A stretch of DNA of 64,000 bases, taken from Nothophaeocryptopus gaeumannii. Its lineage: Eukaryota; Ascomycota; Dothideomycetes; Mycosphaerellales; Mycosphaerellaceae. This document shows positions 21,118 to 30,672 of the stretch, piece by piece (the first letter of the stretch is position 1; every line of letters begins with the position of its first letter). The DNA is taken from positions 2,294,001-2,358,000 of the forward strand of contig JASISA010000041.1 of the NCBI GenBank assembly GCA_031771865.1, in the 5' to 3' direction. The translations under genes and the position numbers were made by a program. Under the pieces are notes generated by a model that was not told the DNA's origin, searched no databases, and saw only the letters and a program-made list of their open reading frames with translations.

Positions 21118-21906
21118 CTTGCTCGAGTATCAATCGTAAGGCAACAATGGTAACAGGTTCTCCCAAGTCGGATACACTGTCGCAGTGGGAGACATATATG
21201 GATCCTACCTCCTTCCCTCCCGCGTCATAACTGATCCGCCAAACCCAAAACGCGTGACGGACTTAATGTAATGTCTCCGTTCGACTGCATTGGAAGCAAG
21301 CGTCAATGGTTCAAACGAATCATTGTGCTCTGCTGAATGTAGGTAATTTGGAGGTTGCTCAATACATCGAGTACTGCAATCCCTCGGACTTACACGGAGC
21401 CTCTCGACGATAGCCCTGGAGGTGCATAAGTGGTGTATGGGCTCCTCGCCGCCATCAACGTATGGCACCCCGAAGATGGGATATGTGCGAGCCACTGACG
21501 GTATGCAGTACCCATAAGTTCTGGGGCTGGACGCGAAGTACGAAGTGGTAGTGTGTAGCGTATTAGGCTGCGATGAGAGTACATGTAGAGAAGCAGAGGT
21601 GTTCGAGGTCGAACTGACGGCTTCGGGGAAGTTCGTTGACTAATCATTCATTTACTCGCCCGCCTATAATTGGTCCAGTCGGAGACGGAATCTAGCGGCT
21701 GTCCTCCATATCAGCTCAAGCTCTCCGTTAAGCTCACGACACCGTTCGTCCTTGACAAACAAGCATAAAGAAGCATAACCTCGAAAACCTCTGCAAAAGA
21801 ACACGGATGTCAAAGAGGAAGAGATGCTCAGAACGGTGGTTCAGATTGTCTTGGCTCAAAGATCGGTGCATCCCTGCTCGGCTCCAACCCGACAGTTGCC
21901 AACTAT
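21118..21906. other. intergenic region
   Basis: This 789 bp gap holds the aldo-keto reductase promoter and the 3' flank of the pseudouridine synthase gene. No supported gene is visible. Confidence 0.35.
21191..21200 (-). promoter_or_regulatory. TATA-like element of the aldo-keto reductase gene
   Basis: On the minus strand this reads CATATATGTC, 74-83 bp before the start codon at 21117. Confidence 0.4.
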
Positions 21907-23937
21907 CTAATTCTCCTCCTTAATCCCCTCATTGTCACTCTCAACCTCCACCGGTGCCTTTCGACCTGCTCCTTTCGTAGCCGCAAGGCCTTTACTTGTT
22001 AAGTAGAGGAAGTACGACTCCTTGAAGTTATCCACATGGTTGAAGAATCTGCTGAACTCATTCTTCTCTTCCTCCTCACGGAAGATGCGTTGGTAGATTT
22101 CTCGTTCCTTGAACGCTTCCAATTCCTTCTCGTATTTATCAAACGTCAGTCTCTCTCGACCGTGCTTATCAGCCTGCTGATTATTGTACGTGTCGAAGAC
22201 AGGTCGTTCAAGTAGCAGGCCTAGACCGGGAACCTTGGGAATTGAATATCGAGATTCGGTGAATGAGTCGTCCATTGTAGAGAGGTCGCTGCCACAGCGG
22301 ACGAGGAGGGTGATCATTCCTACCATTTTGCGGATCTGATGCATCATGAAGGATTGGCCGTGGACTTTCAGACTCAGCCATTCGGTCTTTTCGGAGTCTG
22401 GGCCGTCTCCGATGAGGATTGGTTTGGGATTGACCACGAAAGACTTGATGTGCCGTTTGGACGAGGGATCTCGGTAAGTCTTCTGGATCGTGTAGTTGTG
22501 ATAGTTCTTGGTGCCGACGTATTTGGACAGAGCGGATTGGATTCGTTCTATGCGGGATGATGGGATACGATAACGGCGTTTGGCGGTCATGTAAGTGTCG
22601 CGGAGGCGCTTTGTTGCAGCGCGGAGGCGTAGGATGCGCTCCTGTTCAGCGGGAGAGTGCTGTGTCGTAGTTTGCGCGTCTGCAGAAGTCGCACTCTCTG
22701 CGATCTCCGTTTGGTGCTTGTTAAGCAGCGAGACACCGGAGTCGACCATCGCATCTGGAACGACCTCCTTCTCGTCCTTAACTTCTGGGTTGATGATTAT
22801 GGCAGCTTCTTCTGTCTTCTCCTCTCGTGCCTCTGGGTCTTGCTGTTCCTTCTTGACAGCCTTTCCCGTCTTCACTGTTTGCTCTACGTCTGCATCAGCC
22901 TTCGCAGCTTTAGCGCTCGCTTCCTCTTCGCCCTGCAAAGCCTTCACCACATCCCACCTGATGTCTTCGTCGATAGTCTCCAGGATTGCCTCGATATCTG
23001 CATCATCAATCTTCTCCCAGAAGCCTTTCACTTCTTCTTGTCGACTTTCGTAGCCCTTGCGATCCCCAGCGTCGTCCGCGTGATGCTCCAGTTGCTTTGC
23101 TAGCCAGCTGCTCGAGTGAGGCGGCAAGAATGCATATGACGGGATGAGGTATTCGTACCATCGGCTGTCGCAAGCCTGGTAGCACGAGAAGCTGCCGATG
23201 GTCCTTTCTATACCCCACACTCTGATCTGAGGACTCAGCTCGGCATTGATCTTTTGAACAATATCCTCATCCTCCACGATCAGCTTCAAGCTGATCATGT
23301 TACCAGCTGCGTGCACACCCTTGTCGGTTCTTGCGCATCTGACCAGACTGCTCTTTTTTGGGTCCTCGGCGTTGGCCTTACTGATTGCACCTGCCCTGAC
23401 GAATGCGTGGAACAGATCACCTTCGATCGTTTTCTCAGTCCCAGATATCTGCATGCCCTTGTATCCAGTTCCAGAGTATCCAATCAAGACTGCAACTTTC
23501 CTCTTCGGCCGTCTCCCTTCCGCATCAATCTCCTCTTTCGAGAACTGGATACCCTGTCCGGCCGCACCGTCTCTCAATCGCTTTTCCTGAGCTTCTTCAT
23601 TCCGCTTTCGCTTGTCTGGGTTGGTCGCGCTTGTGTCAGAGTCAGTTCTTAACATCAAATCTCTTGAATATGTTGATACTAACAAATACTCTGTTCTTCC
23701 CATATCGCCTTTCTTATGCCGCTTATTGTTATTACGCCCTCCTCGTGACCCGTGCTGAATGCTCGCGTCCTGCCAATTGCCCTTCCGCTTGCGATCATTG
23801 CCTCGTCGGTCGTCGGATTTATCTTTGCGAGGAGCATAGTCGGTCTTGCTGTTGGATTGCTCCGCGGTAGGCGCAGATGATGCAGCAGCCTCAGCTTTCT
23901 TGCCTGCATCTTCGAGAATGGCGGTTGAGTGCTCCAT
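21907..23937 (-). CDS. pus1: tRNA pseudouridine synthase Pus1-like
   Basis: This TruA-family enzyme converts uridines in tRNA (and some other RNAs) to pseudouridine in the nucleus. The catalytic Asp lies in LVRCARTDKGVHAAGN; other TruA marks are VAVLIGYSGTGYKGMQ, GSFSCYQACDSRWYEY, and the C-terminal MMHQIRKMVGMITLLVR. A long acidic, Lys/Glu/Ala-rich insert of about 120 residues separates the two halves of the catalytic domain, common in fungal Pus1. The N-terminus is basic and disordered, fitting nuclear import. The first ATG is at 23937; the frame extends upstream only to a non-ATG codon. A stop-free 60 bp segment at 23630-23689, with a GTATTTG start, an AACTGAC branch site and a CACAAG end, is probably an intron, so the protein is 676 residues if read through or 656 if spliced. 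Confidence 0.88.
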   Translation of the reverse strand: MEHSTAILEDAGKKAEAAASSAPTAEQSNSKTDYAPRKDKSDDRRGNDRKRKGNWQDASIQHGSRGGRNNNKRHKKGDMGRTEYLLVSTYSRDLMLRTDSDTSATNPDKRKRNEEAQEKRLRDGAAGQGIQFSKEEIDAEGRRPKRKVAVLIGYSGTGYKGMQISGTEKTIEGDLFHAFVRAGAISKANAEDPKKSSLVRCARTDKGVHAAGNMISLKLIVEDEDIVQKINAELSPQIRVWGIERTIGSFSCYQACDSRWYEYLIPSYAFLPPHSSSWLAKQLEHHADDAGDRKGYESRQEEVKGFWEKIDDADIEAILETIDEDIRWDVVKALQGEEEASAKAAKADADVEQTVKTGKAVKKEQQDPEAREEKTEEAAIIINPEVKDEKEVVPDAMVDSGVSLLNKHQTEIAESATSADAQTTTQHSPAEQERILRLRAATKRLRDTYMTAKRRYRIPSSRIERIQSALSKYVGTKNYHNYTIQKTYRDPSSKRHIKSFVVNPKPILIGDGPDSEKTEWLSLKVHGQSFMMHQIRKMVGMITLLVRCGSDLSTMDDSFTESRYSIPKVPGLGLLLERPVFDTYNNQQADKHGRERLTFDKYEKELEAFKEREIYQRIFREEEEKNEFSRFFNHVDNFKESYFLYLTSKGLAATKGAGRKAPVEVESDNEGIKEEN

Positions 23938-24315
23938 CGTTGGAAGCACTTGTTCATAGAGATCGATTGTGTGATGTAAGATGTCCGGCAAGTGAAGAAA
24001 TCGAGAGCTCGCAGAGCCTCAGATCAAGCTTTGCGTTTTAGACTACGCGAGCCGCTGTCGATCGTGGAGGTGCCGATCGCCGAAGACAAGGGCCTGGTCG
24101 AACTTCACAGGCAGGCAAAGACACGCTCTCTCTTCCATCAGCACCGCTTAACTGCGCGTGCTCGTTCACTACATCGTTCACTTCACTCGTCACTACTTCC
24201 AACGCTTGATCAGCTCCTTCTCCGACCGGATATCCTACGCGTCGTTTCTACATCCCTCGCTGTTTTCTTCGGACTCTGCTCGCGCGCAACTTCACCTGTG
24301 CTCGACAAAGACATC
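23938..24315. promoter_or_regulatory. bidirectional promoter (Pus1 / TFIIE-alpha)
   Basis: These 378 bp separate the divergent ATGs of two general nuclear genes. Both strands stay open across it by chance, so an automatic call could extend either protein into it. No TATA box is evident. Confidence 0.4.
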
Positions 24316-25662
24316 ATGGCCGATCTTGCCGTTCAGCTGATTCGTACGGTGCTGCGGGCCTTCTACGGTACCGAGCACGCTCTCGTGGTCGATGCGCTCG
24401 CCATACATTCCACGCTACAAGACTCCGACCTGGCCCACCTAATAGGCGTTCAGACGAAGGCTTTGCGAAAGACCTGCGGTAGACTGAAAGAAGACGGCCT
24501 GATCAGCGTACAAAGTCGAGCAGAACGGCGGACAGATGGGTCTGGCGGATATTATGGGGGTGCGCCACAAGCAGGGAAAGAGCGTGTCGTACATCGCGAC
24601 TGGTACTATATCAACTACCATCGCGCGATCGACAGCATCAAGTACCGCATGTACCGTCTGAACAAGTACATTGAGAGTCAGGGTGCTTCCACGACCGAGA
24701 AGAAGGACTTGAAATGCGTGACGAAAGGGTGTGGTATGCAATACACTGAACTTGAGGTCATGGACGAGATCGATCGCGACACCGGGGACTTCATATGCAA
24801 AAGGTGTCGCCGACCGCTGCAACCTGTCGAGGAGGAAGAGCGTGCCACTGAAAATGAAAGCATGAAGCGACTGAATCAGGAGCTCGAAAAGTTGCTCAAA
24901 CTGATGCAGCAGATCGACGCTGCCAACGTTCCCGAGAATGACTTCGAGACAGCCCTGAGCAAGCAAAAGCCCATTGACCGGTCTGATGCACACCCCGGCG
25001 CGAGGACTGAGATCGTCGATCTTCCCGGTCGCAACCTGCAAAGCACGAAAGGTCTGGACCTCAAACCAGAGAAGATTGCCGTGCAAGTGCAAGACGATGA
25101 AGATGTCAAGCGCGAAAACGCTGCTGCGGACGCTCAAGCTCGTCGTGAGAAAGAGGCACGTCAAAACGCCTTGCCGGAATGGATATCGAAATCTACTATC
25201 AACAACGAGATCACAGTGTCGGGCGCAAAGGAAGAACGCGCCCGTCGGGAACGAGAGGCTCATGCCGCAGATGTCAGACTCGGTGACGGTGGTGAGGAGG
25301 AAAAGAAGGCTCAAAAGGGCGACGACGATGTCATGGCCGCCTACTGGGAGGAGCTCAAACGTGCACAAGAGCAAGAGGCCCAGCAAAATAAAGAAGAAGA
25401 CGAGGAGGACGACGATGAAGAAGAAGACGAATTCGAGGACGTCGATGTGTCGGGTGGACAAAACACGCCTGCTAATGGTACCGCAAACGGAACGCCTATG
25501 GTGGAAAGTTCCAACGCAAGTGACGACGAGCGGGACAAGAAGCGAGTAAAAGTAGAAAATCCTGCTAGTGGATCGGGCCTGGCAGAAAGCTCTAGAGCAG
25601 CAGAAGATACCCCTGTAGCCTCGGATGCCGATGATGATGAGCTTGCCTTTGAGGATGTGTAG
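24316..25662 (+). CDS. tfa1: transcription initiation factor TFIIE subunit alpha
   Basis: This single-exon gene encodes 448 residues. The N-terminal 100 residues form the TFIIE winged helix (MADLAVQLIRTVLRAFYG, then LAHLIGVQTKALRKTCGRLK), which engages the pre-initiation complex beside RNA polymerase II. A zinc ribbon follows: Cys in KCVTKGCGMQYTELE and again in DFICKRCRRPLQP. The first Cys pair is spaced CX4C rather than the common CX2C. The C-terminal half is charged and coiled (ERARREREAHAAD) with a strongly acidic tail (EEDEEDDDEEEDEFEDV), the TFIIH-contact type of region. The open frame continues 108 codons upstream of the ATG at 24316, but that part is non-homologous and lies in the shared promoter. 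Confidence 0.92.
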   Translation: MADLAVQLIRTVLRAFYGTEHALVVDALAIHSTLQDSDLAHLIGVQTKALRKTCGRLKEDGLISVQSRAERRTDGSGGYYGGAPQAGKERVVHRDWYYINYHRAIDSIKYRMYRLNKYIESQGASTTEKKDLKCVTKGCGMQYTELEVMDEIDRDTGDFICKRCRRPLQPVEEEERATENESMKRLNQELEKLLKLMQQIDAANVPENDFETALSKQKPIDRSDAHPGARTEIVDLPGRNLQSTKGLDLKPEKIAVQVQDDEDVKRENAAADAQARREKEARQNALPEWISKSTINNEITVSGAKEERARREREAHAADVRLGDGGEEEKKAQKGDDDVMAAYWEELKRAQEQEAQQNKEEDEEDDDEEEDEFEDVDVSGGQNTPANGTANGTPMVESSNASDDERDKKRVKVENPASGSGLAESSRAAEDTPVASDADDDELAFEDV

Positions 25663-26018
25663 CGGACGAGGCATTTTTGCGATATTTAGCGAGGCGTACA
25701 GCGTGCGCTCTCACAGAGGTAGAGCGACTTCAAAGTAAATTTGGTCAAACTCTGAATTCTTCATGTTGGCCGAGGATCCAAGGTTGAAATCTCTACTCAC
25801 AGTTGTGCACTCTCATTGATGTTTGGAAGCAGTTCGGCAAAGCTTCCCCTTTGTTGTGAAGACAGTCCGAGCGTAAGGCTGAGCAGGGATTAGAACTAGT
25901 GCGGCTCCGAACCACGAGGCCAGCAGCTTCACATGCTAAGGCAGCAACAGTACAACTTACATCTCCTATCTTGCTGTATAGTATGAGTGCGTGAACGACA
26001 AACTCCAGCAAATGCCTC
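25663..26018. other. intergenic region
   Basis: This 356 bp gap lies before the CLC gene and should include its promoter. A stretch near 25870-25960 has phrases resembling tRNA A and B boxes on the minus strand but no cloverleaf can be folded by eye. Confidence 0.3.
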
Positions 26019-28758
26019 ATGTCCAGCTCGTCGTCCGATCATCATGCCAACGCGCCCGCCGTAGCCTCCTCTAGCCGCACCTCCCCGACCGACGACGAAG
26101 CCTTCGACGATGGACTGGGCATTCAGAACGAGGAGCTGCTAGCGGATGATCCGCTGCACGGGAATAGCGGATTAGATGGGGCGTATGTTAATCAAGTATA
26201 TACACAAAAGCTCCAGACTGACGTGGCGTAGAATCTCCTTCAAGCGCAAACCAAAACCCATCAAACCCTCCTTCGCATCCCGATTCCTCTCCTCACCCTT
26301 CACGACCAGCCGCAATGCAATCCCCGAACCACCATTAAGCTCTCCGCCCCGCCGAAATGGCCGCGCCGCCACGCCGAACGCAATCCTCTCCTACCTCGAC
26401 ACTCCCGCGGACGCCGGCACGAACCTCACAGACCCCAAAGATCCCAACACACTCGACTGGTACGTCGAAGGGCCAGGCCGCAGAGTAGGCTACGACGACC
26501 TCACAGCCATCGATTGGATATACGAATACAGTAAAGAGCGCACACGATTACGGCATTTATCTGTGAATGCGCTGGGATTGCTGGGGCAGCTCCGCCTTTT
26601 CGCGGATGCGAGTCAAATATGGTGGATCCTCGTCGCGACGGGAATCGCGGTAGGTGGGATCGCAGCCGGTATTGATGTCGCGAGCGACTGGTTGGGTGAT
26701 ATGAAGACGGGTCTTTGCAGTAATGTGGAGAATGGAGGGGCGTTCTATTTGAACAAGGTATTCTGCTGCTGGGGGATTGACAGTTATGCGGAATGTCCTG
26801 ACTGGAGGTCTTGGAGCACGGTCATGGGCGTGAGCAACAGAGGCGGGAGCTACGTCGTCGAGTACATCACCTTTGTGGTGTTCTCGGTACTGTTTGCGGG
26901 CTGTGCCAGTTTGCTGGTGAATCGGTATTCGATTTATGCGAAGCAGAGCGGGATTCCGGAGATCAAGACGGTGTTAGGAGGGTTCGTGATAAGACGATTC
27001 CTTGGAGCTTGGACTTTGATTGTCAAGAGCTTGGGACTCTGTCTTGCTGTTGCATCGGGGATGTGGCTGGGCAAGGAAGGACCGCTGGTGCACGTTGCGT
27101 GTTGCTGCGCGAATCTGTTCATGAAGCTTTTTGATGACATCAATGGGAATGAAGCGAGGAAGAGGGAGACATTGTCCGCTGCTGCGGCCAGTGGCATATC
27201 AGTCGCTTTCGGAGCGCCTATTGGAGGCGTGCTGTTCTCACTTGAGCAGCTGTCCTACTATTTCCCGGACAAGACCATGTGGGCTTCGTTCGTCTGCGCA
27301 ATGGTCGCAGCAGTCACCCTTCAGGCTTTCGACCCCTTTCGAACTGGACAGCTGGTCTTGTACCAAGTCACCTACCGCAGCGGGTGGCACTCCTTCGAGC
27401 TCATACCCTTCGCCGCCATCGGGCTTGCTGGCGGACTTTACGGCGCCATGTTTATCAAATTGAACATGTTCGTAGCGGGATGGCGGGCGTCCAAGAGCAA
27501 CCCATTCTTCAAGAAGCCGGTAGTGGAAGTCATTGCCGTGGCTCTGGTCACGGCGCTCATCAGCTTTCCCATCACGTTCATGCGCGCGCAGTCTAGCGAG
27601 CTGGTGGAGCATCTTTTCGCCGAATGCAAAGATATTCAGGATGATTACCTTGGACTGTGCAAGTCTGGAGTAGCGAACACTGGAGTCATCTTCGTCCTGT
27701 TGATCTCCTCGGTGCTTGGCTCGATCTTCGCTGTTATCACGTTTGGGCTACAAATACCTGCTGGGATTTTGCTCCCGTCGATGACAGTTGGCGCTCTCTA
27801 CGGACGAGTCGTGGGGCTGATCATGGAAGTCTGGCAGCGCGAACATCCCAACTTCATTGCGTTTGCCAGCTGTGAGCCTGACATACCTTGCGTAACACCC
27901 GGGACATATGCTGTTGTTGGTGCTGCGTCAGCGCTAGCTGGTGCAACACGAATGACGGTCTCCATCGTTGTCATCATGTTCGAGCTCACAGGCGCTTTGA
28001 CCTACGTCCTTCCCATTATGATTGCTGTCATGCTGTCAAAATGGGTGGCTGATGCATTTGGCAAACGAGGCATCTACGAGAGCTGGATCCATTTCCAAGG
28101 CTACCCATTCCTCGATAACAAAGACGACACGCCAGTCCCAGACGTGCCTGTCAGTCAAATCATGACGCGCTTCGACGATCTTGTCTGCATCACCTCAACA
28201 GGCCTTACCATCGAAAGTCTACGCGACCTTCTCCAAGAACACCGCTTCCGAGGCTTCCCTGTCATCCACGACTCTCGTGAAGCAACCCTCCTAGGCTATA
28301 TTTCCCGCACGGAACTCCAATACGCCCTCGACTCCGCAACCTCAACTGCCCGCGCGCTCCCAGAAACTACAGAGTGTTTCTTCTCCCATCAACCCCTCGC
28401 CGACCCTGCCATTACGCTTGACCTCCGACCTTGGATGGACCAAACACCTATAACCCTCCGCTCAAACTCTACCCTCCAATTGACCAACGAGATGTTCGAA
28501 AAACTCGGTCTTCGCTACGTGATCTTCTCAGACCGCGGTATCCTCTCAGGTCTTCTGACCAAGAAGGATTTGTGGTATGTACTGAATGCTGGAGAGGAAA
28601 GTCGGATTGGCAGTGGGGCTGGGGCGCTGAGGGAGGAGGTTGAGGGGAGGGAGGATGAGGCTGGCCTTTTGGGGAGAGGGAGGCATAGTCGAGGAGAGAG
28701 CTTGGAGAGTATGGACCATGACGAGATCTATGAGAGGGATATTAGAGGAGAGGGATAA
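26019..28758 (+). CDS. CLC-type voltage-gated chloride channel / Cl-/H+ antiporter with CBS pair
   Basis: Exons 26019-26182 and 26232-28758, joined by a 49 bp intron, encode 896 residues, normal for fungal CLC proteins. The membrane core (residues about 180-640) contains the ion-pathway motifs: QSGIPEIKTVLGGF, GKEGPLVHVACC with the gating Glu, GAPIGGVLFSLEQ, and FGLQIPAGILLPSMTVGA. The gating Glu fits an antiporter more than a plain channel, although both occur. Two CBS domains follow (PVSQIMTRFDDLVCITSTG, and YVIFSDRGILSGLLTKKDLW near the end), which usually sense nucleotides. The N-terminus is Ser-rich and acidic, the C-terminus acidic. By family it acts in Golgi, vacuole or plasma membrane ion balance, for example copper loading via Gef1-type proteins; the compartment is inferred. 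Confidence 0.93.
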
Positions 28759-29397
28759 TCGAATAAGTGCTGCAGGTTGGTAGATGAGCATGAATGAGAG
28801 ATCTGAAAACCCGGGTCCATTTCTGGATTGTTCTTTGGACTCAGTTCTTCGAAATGTTGGTACCAGGTGCAGAGCCTCACTGGAAATATTTTCTCTCGAC
28901 TCGGCGACAAGGAGCCGATTCAGCGCGGCTGAAGAGTCGCAATCTCTGTTTGAGGCCGGACTACACCTTCAGCACTGTCCTAATGCGGTAAGTAGAGTTT
29001 ACTACATCAAACCAAGCGCGAGGACACCTTCATCATCTCGCAGCAGAAACACCAAAAGGACTTTGACACGATGAGCTTCGTCTGCGGTACTTCGCGAACG
29101 CCAAAGAGGGTGTGCTATGGCCTTATCAGCGACAGGTAATACGATTCTCCACAACTGCGAAGGCTTTTACTGCATTTAGAAATGGAAACCTTGGAGAAGC
29201 TTGAAGTGCATGGATCGACGCCGTCTAAAACGGTATATCCCAATATGGGCAATGCTCGAGTCTGTTGAAAGGGCTGAGCAGACCAAAGCCCGCAGCCAGA
29301 ACTACGTAAAAGTTACCAGTTCCCTCGCCGACGCGTGAACTGGTTCACTCGCCACTTCATCACCAGTCCGCTCGCGAACCTTTACCATCGAACAACA
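28759..29397. other. intergenic region
   Basis: This 639 bp gap precedes the membrane-anchored protein at 29398. I see no gene and no upstream exon that would supply that gene's missing start. Confidence 0.35.
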
Positions 29398-30436
29398 ATG
29401 GCGACTAGAAATATCTTTAGTAGCTTTGCTGACGACTGTACAAACCGCCCTCGCAGCAGGAACAACATGCTACAACCCCAACGGAACAGCCGTCACAGGT
29501 TCCGTCTTCATCTGCGATCCCAACGCGGCAGTGAGCGCGTGCTGCGCTGAAGGGGACATGTGCACGACCAACGGCCTCTGCAAAAACGCCAACAATGGAG
29601 GAGAGAATTTCTATTGGAGGAATTCGTGTACGGATCAGAATTGGGGAACGGGGTGTCCGAATCGATACTGCTACAACGGAACAACGAGTATGTCATTCAA
29701 GATATTCAAGCAGACATTCTCTTTCGAACAACAAACTGACAGTATCGTTTCCGTAGGCTCGACTGCTTCTCAAGGCGACCATCTCGTCCTCGCCTGCTCG
29801 CAAACAACATATTGCTGCGCCTACCAGAACCCCGGCGAACAGTACACAAGCAACAACTACGAATGCTGTAGCGATTCCCTAGCCCTTTTCGACGCAGGAT
29901 CCGCACAACGTCTCGCGGGAGCTACGGTCGCTACAGCTATGTTTCCCACGACCGCCACATCCATCTCGTCCGTTTCTTCCACCGCGAGCAGTACAGGAAC
30001 CGCAGACACTCCTACAACGACAGCAGCTTCATCTACGTCGAGTCCGTCTGCGGGTTCTTCACCAGGAGGACTCAGCACAGGCGCCCAAGCCGGGATAGGC
30101 GTAGGCGTAGCAATCGCCGCCCTAGCAATAACCGCAGCTTTCGTACTATTCTTCCTCCGCCGTCGACGAAATCAAAACCGCACCAACGCCCCCAAAGTGA
30201 TGCCAGGCGACGATATGGCCGAACGAAAGAATACGATGCCGCCCACGTACGAAAGATCCGGGCACGGGTACTTGGGAGCAACAGCAGCGGCGGCGCCGAC
30301 GGGAGGGTATAATCAGACGAAAGGACAGGGGCAAGCATGGCCTACAGAGGTGGACGCTGGACATATGCAGCAAGGAGGGCCGGCAGAGATGAACGCAGAG
30401 AGTGTAAGGCATGAGTTGCCTGTGTCAGGCAGGTGA
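29398..30436 (+). CDS. single-pass cell-surface protein with Cys-rich ectodomain; start codon out of frame
   Basis: The frame encodes a signal-peptide-like stretch (RLEISLVALLTTVQTALAAG), a Cys-rich ectodomain (GTTCYNPNGT, VSACCAEGDMCTTNGLC, YCCAYQNPG, NYECCSDS), a Ser/Thr-rich stalk, one transmembrane helix (GVGVAIAALAITAAFVLFF) with an RRRRN stop-transfer, and a roughly 90-residue cytoplasmic tail. Wall-sensor-like proteins in ascomycetes share this plan. A 69 bp intron (29688-29756; GTATGT donor, AACTGAC branch, CCGTAG acceptor) is stop-free and a multiple of three. From 29399 the spliced coding part is 323 codons with no ATG before the signal peptide. The only nearby ATG (29398-29400) is one base out of frame: removal of a single G from ATGGCGA would fuse it. 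Either a frameshift or an error is likely. Confidence 0.7.
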
Positions 30437-30672
30437 AGGTAGCTGGCCGAGTTTCGATAGACAAGCGACAATCAAATATCAACCTTCTTTTTCCACTTCT
30501 ATTTTTTTACACTGCTCTATCTCGTCCAATAAAAGGCCAGTCTTCATACCCATTCCAGCTCTTATCAGTGGACATAATCCTGGTCTCGTCGTCAAACGTA
30601 TTATGCAATGCCATGCAAGAGAGAACAACAACCGCTTCCAGATAACGCCAATCACTGTGCAACGCGAAGTCA

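Noticed and set aside
23992..24315. 108-codon N-terminal extension of TFIIE-alpha
   Set aside because: The frame is open but starts inside the shared promoter, and the conserved winged helix begins exactly at the ATG at 24316.
25850..25965. tRNA-like A and B box phrases on the minus strand
   Set aside because: No acceptor or anticodon stems could be paired by eye; a tRNAscan-SE run with a covariance score would decide.
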